Shown: piece after piece, positions 14,473 to 19,428 of the stretch | Layout of the letters: every line of letters begins with the position of its first letter | Numbering within the stretch: position 1 is the stretch's first letter | Assembly (NCBI GenBank): GCA_964639175.1 | Contig: CAZXCE010000077.1 | Location: 1 to 19,428 of the forward strand | Length of the DNA: 19,428 bases | Reading direction: 5' to 3' | DNA from: JACQXX01 sp964639175 | Lineage (GTDB): Bacteria > Acidobacteriota > Blastocatellia > Chloracidobacteriales > Chloracidobacteriaceae | Translations under genes and position numbers: made by a program | The notes under the pieces: model-generated | What the model saw: the letters and a program-made list of their open reading frames with translations, nothing else | Told to the model about the DNA's origin: nothing | Database searches by the model: none

Positions 14473-15939
14473 ATGCAATCTCGGTTTCGATTCTTCCAAC
14501 GGCTGCAATGGCAATTGGCACTGGCCTATGTCAGTGTGACGGTGGTTGTGGTGCTGGTGGTTGAAATCGCTGGCTGGTTGCTGCTGGGGCTGGTCTTTTT
14601 TCTTTCGTTTTTGTGGCCACAGGCACTGGCGGCGGAGTCAGTCAAACTGACGCCACAGGCACTGGTGTGTTTCAAACACCAGCCCCCTGATCGCGAACAA
14701 CTCCGAATTTGGGTGACCAATCTACGCGCCGGGCTCCAGAATCCCCAATTTCGGCGTGACAATGGATTTGGGTTCAGCGTTGGTGCCGCCCAGGAAATTA
14801 CACTGGCGGTTACGGCGCCAGACGGCACTATCCTGGCCAGCGCACCTGACGTCTCTGCAGCGGTGAATTTGATGGATGGAATCCAACCCGATGAGCGTGC
14901 GGTCTGGGAATATGCCCGGCAGGGTTTTGCTGATCCGGAACATTTAAATGTGCGCCATCCAGGCGGGAAAGTGGTGGCGCTGGCCCCGATCATTGACCGC
15001 AATAATCAGGTTCACGGATTGCTCTATGTTCGGATTGTGGCGCCATTTCACATTCGAGACTTTGCCCTCAACCTGATTCAGATGACGCTTTACCAAAATC
15101 TGGTGATCCTGCTTGGGGCCTTAGTGATTGGGTCGGTGTGCGGGTATCTGGTTGGTCGCCGGTTTTCACGCCGCTTCCAGCGATTTTTTGCGGCTGCCCA
15201 GTCCTGGAGCCAGGGAGAGTTTCAAACCACAATTCCTGATGCCTCCACCGATGAAGTCGGCGAGCTGGCCCAACGCCTCAACCTCATGGCCCAGGACCTC
15301 AACCAGGTTGTTCAACTCCAGCAACGAGTGACGCTACTCGAAGAACGCACCCGACTCGCTCGCGAACTCCACGATACGGTCAAACAGCAGCTTTTTGCGA
15401 CCACGATGCAGCTTGGGGCGGCAACCGCTTTGATTGCGAGTAACCCCGAAGCGGCAGCCAGCCGAATTCGCGAAGCTGAAAAATTAACCCGCCAGGCGCA
15501 ATCTGAATTGAAAAACCTGATCGAAGAACTGCGTACCGAATCCCACCAGCCACTTGATGAACGCCTGCGCCAGTACACCGCCGACTGGTCACGCCAAAGC
15601 TCAATCCCCTGTGTCTTTCAGGCCCAGGGGGTTTTTCAACTGCCCCCTGAAACCCAAACTGGCCTGGAACGAATCGTCCAGGAAGCACTGGCCAACATTC
15701 AACGGCACAGCCAGGCACGCAAAGTCATCCTGAAGCTCATCAGTTCCGAATCTGGGCTGGTCCAGCTCAATATTGCTGATGACGGCGTTGGATTTGATCC
15801 TCAACACACTGTGTCCCAGGGTATGGGGTTAAAGAATATGCAGCACCGGGCAAAAAACCTCCCGGCTGGCACCTGGCAACTTGTCAGCGCTCCTGGTGGT
15901 GGAACCGAGATTGTTATTCAATGTAAGGCTTCAATTTGA
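14473..15939 (+). CDS. NarL-family sensor histidine kinase (HAMP, HisKA_3)
   Basis: This 488-residue protein is a membrane sensor kinase of the NarX/LiaS/DegS type and the partner of the response regulator 28 bp downstream. The first membrane segment spans about residues 15-47. A periplasmic sensor region of about 150 residues follows, with no known domain recognised. The second membrane segment is about 205-228 and a HAMP linker runs to about 275. The HisKA_3 box is RELHDTVKQQLF with phosphoacceptor H300. The HATPase has N408 in EALANIQRH, DDGVGF at 436-441 and GMGLKNMQHRA at 450-460. All catalytic motifs are intact. Start choice is supported by AAGGGAG four bases before the ATG. The signal sensed is unknown. 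Confidence 0.93.
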   Translation: MQSRFRFFQRLQWQLALAYVSVTVVVVLVVEIAGWLLLGLVFFLSFLWPQALAAESVKLTPQALVCFKHQPPDREQLRIWVTNLRAGLQNPQFRRDNGFGFSVGAAQEITLAVTAPDGTILASAPDVSAAVNLMDGIQPDERAVWEYARQGFADPEHLNVRHPGGKVVALAPIIDRNNQVHGLLYVRIVAPFHIRDFALNLIQMTLYQNLVILLGALVIGSVCGYLVGRRFSRRFQRFFAAAQSWSQGEFQTTIPDASTDEVGELAQRLNLMAQDLNQVVQLQQRVTLLEERTRLARELHDTVKQQLFATTMQLGAATALIASNPEAAASRIREAEKLTRQAQSELKNLIEELRTESHQPLDERLRQYTADWSRQSSIPCVFQAQGVFQLPPETQTGLERIVQEALANIQRHSQARKVILKLISSESGLVQLNIADDGVGFDPQHTVSQGMGLKNMQHRAKNLPAGTWQLVSAPGGGTEIVIQCKASI

Positions 15940-15967
15940 AAACTCCGAACCCTGAAACCCAACGAAT

Positions 15968-16630
15968 ATGATTGACCAAATTACGATCCTGATTGTTGAT
16001 GACCACGCGCTCGTTCGACAGGGCGTGCGGGCGTTTTTGGAAACAGAGCCCACGTTTACGATTGTGGGTGAAGCCGCCACTGGACCAGATGCGGTGGCCC
16101 AATGTGCCGAATATGCGCCCGATGTCGTTTTGCTTGACCTGCTCATGCCTGGAATGAACGGCGTCGAAGCCGCTCGTCACATCAAACAGGTCAGTCCAAA
16201 GACCCAAATTGTGATTTTGACATCGTACCACGACGATGATCACATCCTGCCGGCGATTCGCGCCGGCGCGGTATCCTATCTCTTAAAAGATATTGAGCCC
16301 GCTGGACTTTCCGAAGCCGTTCGCAAAGCCGCCCGGGGTGAAGTCACCATGCATCCACGGATGGCGGCCAAAATGATCCAGTTGCTCCAGCAACCGCCAG
16401 GTGGGTCTACGGATGCTGAATTTACGGCGCTGACCGACCTCAGCAAGCGTGAACTTGAAGTACTGGAACTGATTGCCAACGGGCTTTCCAACTTTGATAT
16501 TGGGAATCAACTGTTTATCAGCGAGAAAACCGTCAAATCCCACGTCAGCAATATCCTCAGTAAACTGCACTTAGCTGATCGAACACAGGCAGCGGTCTTT
16601 GCCTGGCGCAAGGGAATTATCAAGGCTTGA
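15968..16630 (+). CDS. NarL/LuxR-type response regulator
   Basis: This 220-residue DNA-binding regulator pairs with the sensor kinase directly upstream. The REC domain (1-120) has acidic residues D11/D12, phosphoacceptor D57 in VVLLDLLMPG, Thr/Ser in VILTSYH and the conserved Lys in YLLKD. The LuxR-type helix-turn-helix (about 154-216) reads LSKRELEVLELIANGLSN then FISEKTVKSHVSNILSKL. Length and order are typical of NarL family members. The ATG lacks a strong Shine-Dalgarno, consistent with translational coupling to the kinase gene 28 bp upstream. The target genes are unknown. Confidence 0.95.
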   Translation: MIDQITILIVDDHALVRQGVRAFLETEPTFTIVGEAATGPDAVAQCAEYAPDVVLLDLLMPGMNGVEAARHIKQVSPKTQIVILTSYHDDDHILPAIRAGAVSYLLKDIEPAGLSEAVRKAARGEVTMHPRMAAKMIQLLQQPPGGSTDAEFTALTDLSKRELEVLELIANGLSNFDIGNQLFISEKTVKSHVSNILSKLHLADRTQAAVFAWRKGIIKA

Positions 16631-16640
16631 GATTGGGTTT

Positions 16641-16660
16641 AATTAAATGAGTATTTAATT
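16641..16660. terminator. AT-rich hairpin between convergent genes, weak terminator candidate
   Basis: AATTAAAT (16641-16648) and ATTTAATT (16653-16660) flank a GAGT loop, 10 bp after the response regulator stop and before the convergent Fic gene end. The stem has no GC pairs and no T-run follows, so the call is weak. Confidence 0.25.
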
Positions 16661-16716
16661 CAAGATAACTGCGCTACTCGGTAGGTGAGCGTTTGGGGTC
16701 AGATGGCGAAAGAAGA

Positions 16717-17847
16717 TTATCGGAAGGCGTCTTTCGGGATTTCACTTTCCTGGGCTAACCGATAACTGGTACTGCGTCCTCCACTGGAATTTTGAACCAA
16801 AATGCCACGTTCAAGCAGCGAGTGGATATCCCGCAACGCGGTGTCGGTTGAGCAATGCGTTATCTTTGCATATTTCGAGCTGGTCAACTGCCCGTGAAAC
16901 CCGTCCAGCAACCGGTTCAGTATCTTTTGTTGGCGTTGGTTCACAGGCCGACGATTCACCCATTCCCAAAAATGAGCTTTAAAAATGACAGTGGTTAAAA
17001 AACTCTCGGTTTTTGTGAAGGCCCGATCCAGGCAACCGAGAAACCAAAGTAACCAGCGAGTTATATCCGTCGTGGATCGCTGTTGACGCTCCAGTGTGAG
17101 GTAATACTCGCGCCGTTCGGTTTCAATCTGTGATGACATACTATAAAACCGATTGGGACTGCCATCGGCACGGGCAAGCACCATATCCGCAATTGCCCGA
17201 GCGATTCGACCATTCCCGTCCTCAAATGGGTGAATCGTGATAAACCAGAAGTGAGCCATTCCCGCTTTTACCACGAGGTCAAGCTCATCAGGTGCGTTGA
17301 ACCAGTTCAAAAACTGATCCATTTCACTGTCAAGGCGGTCAGCGGACGGGGCTTCAAAATGAACCTGTTCACGCCCATATGGTCCAGAAACAACCTGCAT
17401 TGGACCCGCGTCGGGCGTTCTCCAGTTTCCAACCGTGATTTTTCGCATTCCACTCCGGCCTGTCGGGAAAAGTGCTGAATGCCAGCTAAAGAGCCGTTCT
17501 GGTGTTAAAGGTTCTTTGTAACACCGAGTAGCATCTACCATGATCTCAACCATCCCTTCAACATCCCGACCAGGCGTCACCATTCCAGCAAATTCAATCC
17601 CCAAGCGACGTGCAATTGAGGATCGAACGGCTTCAGGATTCAAGAACTCTCCCTCGATAGCCGACGTGTTGAGAACGTCTTGCGTCAAAATTTGAAGGTT
17701 CGCTTTTTCTTGAAAAGAAAACCCAAGTGAATCCATTCGTCCAAGGATTCGTCCCTGGTGGTGTTTTGCCTGAATAAGGGCTGGTGCGATCAGATTGATA
17801 TCCCAGGAGAAATTTGGCCATTCAGGTTGTTCGTGGATATAAGTCAT
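16717..17847 (-). CDS. Fic family protein with N-terminal inhibitory motif and C-terminal winged helix
   Basis: This 376-residue Fic-domain protein would transfer AMP (or a related group) from a nucleotide to a hydroxyl on a target protein. The catalytic motif HPFEDGNGR (H206 to R214) is complete. The N-terminal region resembles DUF4172 and holds TSAIEG (residues 61-66), matching the (S/T)xxxE(G/N) inhibitory helix of class II Fic proteins, so activity is probably autoinhibited. The C-terminal part (about 300-370, RQQKILNRLL then TALRDIHSLLERGIL) is a winged-helix DNA-binding domain. ATG 17847 (MTYIHEQPEWPNF) is preferred; a GTG at 17865 adds six residues. Upstream is a strong promoter overlapped by repeated half-sites, suggesting autoregulation. 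No separate antitoxin gene is seen. Target proteins are unknown. Confidence 0.93.
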   Translation of the reverse strand: MTYIHEQPEWPNFSWDINLIAPALIQAKHHQGRILGRMDSLGFSFQEKANLQILTQDVLNTSAIEGEFLNPEAVRSSIARRLGIEFAGMVTPGRDVEGMVEIMVDATRCYKEPLTPERLFSWHSALFPTGRSGMRKITVGNWRTPDAGPMQVVSGPYGREQVHFEAPSADRLDSEMDQFLNWFNAPDELDLVVKAGMAHFWFITIHPFEDGNGRIARAIADMVLARADGSPNRFYSMSSQIETERREYYLTLERQQRSTTDITRWLLWFLGCLDRAFTKTESFLTTVIFKAHFWEWVNRRPVNQRQQKILNRLLDGFHGQLTSSKYAKITHCSTDTALRDIHSLLERGILVQNSSGGRSTSYRLAQESEIPKDAFR

Positions 17848-17871
17848 GGTGGCTCTGCTTTCCACAGTGAT

Positions 17872-17926
17872 TTAAGTTCTATAATTGCCGCAAAATATGC
17901 GGTGATTATAGAACTTAATCACCGCA
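17872..17926 (-). promoter_or_regulatory. Nested inverted repeats upstream of fic, candidate operator
   Basis: Three half-sites of the form TAATYRCCGCA are present: plus strand near 17882-17892, minus strand near 17908-17898, and plus strand near 17916-17926. Sites two and three form a perfect 10-bp inverted repeat, GCGGTGATTA (17899-17908) and TAATCACCGC (17916-17925), with a 7-bp spacer. Sites one and two form a longer hairpin (17872-17918): 14 perfect pairs, two G-T pairs, then CCGCA/TGCGG around a 5-base loop. The sites overlap the spacer, the -10 and the start region of the fic promoter, as an operator would. Confidence 0.7.
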
Positions 17927-17934
17927 ACTGTAAA
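17905..17934 (-). promoter_or_regulatory. Sigma-70-like promoter of fic
   Basis: On the minus strand TTTACA (17934-17929) and TATAAT (17910-17905) are 18 bp apart, a near-consensus pair. The start would be near 17898, giving a leader of about 50 nt before the ATG at 17847. The half-sites at 17898-17926 lie over the spacer and -10. Confidence 0.65.
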
Positions 17935-18033
17935 TCTGTGTCAGGGAATTGAGAGAGAATGTGCCTGTTTTCCAGGTGAGGGACGAAGTGAGATTGTCGG
18001 AAGACGTCAGGATAGAGGCTGATTGGACTTGAT

Positions 18034-18963
18034 TTACCCATTCAACCGGTCAGGCTGAGGCTTCTTCCACCCATCGGCTTGTATCCAGATTTCGCTCAAG
18101 GCCATACCTGAGACCAGAGCGGCCACTGGTTTTGAAAAAAATTTCCACAAGTCAGTTGTGACCTGTACCAGCTCAAGTGAGGAGGAAAACCGGTTTTTCT
18201 TGAGAAAGCCTTTCCATTGGGAATTCTTGGTTGGGTCAAGTGCAAACTGCCCGGTCAAGGCCAATGGAGGTTCTGCCACCAGCGTGGTCATTCGTCGGGT
18301 GAAGGTGGCTGAAATTGCCTGGCTCAACTGGGTGCCCTCAAATTCGTACCGTTGGATCAGCACCCAGATATCATAAAAATCTTTGAGTCGGGTATTTCCC
18401 ATTCCAAGTTCAACCAAAGCCTGGAATTTCTCAGCGATGACTGTTTCCCGACAATACATGCGCAATTGAGGGGCGGGCATTTCCAGCAAAGTCGGGAAGA
18501 ACGCTTCTTGAGGTGCGGGGACAACCAGATCTCCAAAACCAATATCGATTTGAAGCGGAATCAGTGCCTGATCCAACCTGGCCGTAAGTGTACCGTGATA
18601 CTCATCATTGTGTTTAATCTCAACCCCCTTCACCGTTTCACTCAAAAACTCAATCCCGTCTGGTACAACCGGGCACAGACAGATTTCTCGGAAAATCGAT
18701 TCCAGGGATGAGATCGTGTTCGTTCCATAACCCAACAAATCCAAATCCTTCGTTGGGCGATGGGGTTCACCTCCCCAAAAAACAAACATCATGGCACCTT
18801 TGAGACAAAACTGGGGTTGGTATGCCGTTTGGGAAAGCCGAAACAGAAACCGTTCCAGAGCATATCGGGTGAGCAGGACCTGAAACTCTCCACCTTTTTC
18901 CCTAAAAATATTCATCAATCGTTGCCGAACCGAAGCTGCCATATTGGTCGCCGGTTTTTTCAT
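18034..18963 (-). CDS. AbiEii-family nucleotidyltransferase toxin
   Basis: This 309-residue protein belongs to the AbiEii/AbiGii toxin family, the nucleotidyltransferase toxins of type IV toxin-antitoxin and abortive-infection systems. The NTase core is visible: LKGAMMF (54-60), RPTKDLDL with D73 and D75, and a third acid at D140 in LQIDIGFGD. The family signature TVIAEKFQALV...LKDFYDIWVL (174-202) follows, so active-site residues appear intact. Known members of this superfamily modify RNA or growth targets with nucleotides; the target here is not predictable. The ATG overlaps the upstream antitoxin stop as ATGA, so translation is probably coupled. About 186 bp separate it from the fic gene on the same strand, and fic has its own promoter. 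Confidence 0.92.
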   Translation of the reverse strand: MKKPATNMAASVRQRLMNIFREKGGEFQVLLTRYALERFLFRLSQTAYQPQFCLKGAMMFVFWGGEPHRPTKDLDLLGYGTNTISSLESIFREICLCPVVPDGIEFLSETVKGVEIKHNDEYHGTLTARLDQALIPLQIDIGFGDLVVPAPQEAFFPTLLEMPAPQLRMYCRETVIAEKFQALVELGMGNTRLKDFYDIWVLIQRYEFEGTQLSQAISATFTRRMTTLVAEPPLALTGQFALDPTKNSQWKGFLKKNRFSSSLELVQVTTDLWKFFSKPVAALVSGMALSEIWIQADGWKKPQPDRLNG

Positions 18964-19428
18964 TCAATTGCCTCCAGGTAAGGTCGCATCACATTGGCCA
19001 CCCGGCAGACCTGGGCCATCCGCCAGAGTTCATCCAGGGTGCCACGGTGACCCCGCCGGTATTCACGCAGTGCTTCAAGGGCGACATCAAGTCCGATCTG
19101 GTTGCGGAACTTGAAACAATCGGCCACGGTTTTGGCCGGAGAAAAGACCTTGACCTGAACGCCTTCAATCAGATGCGTTTCCACCCCAGTCGTAAAGGCG
19201 TCGGCTGAAAATCTCATCAACCTGATGTGTGGAAACTCAAGCCGGGGAACGCCCGCATTTCTTCCCACTGCCAGCCAGACCTCAAATGGCAGTTGAGTCC
19301 CAAGACGATGAAAGGCAAGCGCCGACAATAAACAAATCGTTCCGTGCGGGACTCGGGCGGCAACCAGCGCCAGATCATGGTGCTCACTGAGCGGGGCTTC
19401 CACCAAACGATACAGCCCACGCGAAACC
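18960..19428 (-). CDS. AbiEi-type antitoxin/regulator (5' end cut by window edge)
   Basis: This is the cognate partner of the AbiEii toxin. The visible 155 codons read in frame from the right edge (VSRGLYRLVEAPLSEHHDLALVAARVP), which is typical of AbiEi proteins just after the N-terminal winged helix. The central PHGTICLLSALAFHRLGTQLPFEVWLAV and the later SPAKTVADCFKFRNQIG are also family signatures. A TTG at 19406 could be read as a start, but the homologous residues upstream of it show the true start lies beyond the window, where the DNA-binding domain should be. AbiEi proteins of this class neutralise the toxin and repress the operon. The TGA stop overlaps the toxin ATG. Confidence 0.9.
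   Translation of the reverse strand, partial: VSRGLYRLVEAPLSEHHDLALVAARVPHGTICLLSALAFHRLGTQLPFEVWLAVGRNAGVPRLEFPHIRLMRFSADAFTTGVETHLIEGVQVKVFSPAKTVADCFKFRNQIGLDVALEALREYRRGHRGTLDELWRMAQVCRVANVMRPYLEAIE

Noticed and set aside
14168..14539. A 123-codon plus-strand frame across the intergenic gap and the start of the sensor kinase.
   Set aside because: It overlaps the well-supported kinase gene in another frame, runs through repeat sequence, and has no recognisable domain or ribosome site.

Overview
The window looks like a chromosomal segment from a free-living, signalling-rich Gram-negative bacterium of moderate GC. Large sensor kinases, a secreted TPR-CHAT protein, a membrane-anchored Ser/Thr kinase and degenerate intergenic repeats would fit Acidobacteriota (for example Blastocatellia). 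That assignment is an inference from gene style only, because no rRNA, tRNA or taxonomic marker is present.

Layout. (1) 1-1661: a WYL-type transcriptional regulator, cut by the left edge, is divergent from a DHRS1-like short-chain dehydrogenase (SDR) that lacks the usual catalytic Ser. (2) 1701-5507: a very large hybrid histidine kinase with MASE1, PAS, GAF, PAS, PAS, HisKA, HATPase and REC. (3) 5660-7034, minus strand: a fluoride riboswitch drives the fluoride channel gene crcB, followed at once by a gene for an exported protein of unknown function. (4) 7130-12711: a secreted TPR-CHAT protease-like protein is divergent from a Ser/Thr kinase with six predicted membrane segments. (5) 12712-14472: a secreted class A beta-lactamase-like serine hydrolase lies between two intergenic regions holding short repeats. 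(6) 14473-16630: a NarL-type sensor kinase and response regulator pair. (7) 16717-19428, minus strand: a Fic AMP-transferase-like protein with an N-terminal inhibitory motif and a C-terminal winged helix, then an AbiE-type toxin-antitoxin pair running off the right edge.

How the parts work together. Fluoride should switch on crcB and its exported neighbour through the riboswitch. The Fic gene has a near-consensus promoter overlapped by three copies of one half-site arranged as nested inverted repeats, which suggests autoregulation, perhaps by its own C-terminal HTH. The AbiEi/AbiEii pair overlaps by ATGA and sits beside Fic, giving a small stress, defence or addiction cluster. The CHAT/kinase divergent pair may be a signalling module, but only the layout supports this.

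Non-coding structure. Two short repeat families mark several intergenic spaces: a 14-bp CCCTYAGCCCGATA unit and TGACA motifs at an exact 8-bp period. A 33-bp repeat (29/33 identical) flanks the SDR gene and forms its stop codon. A tetraloop hairpin follows the Ser/Thr kinase gene. No insertion sequence, CRISPR array, tRNA or rRNA was seen.
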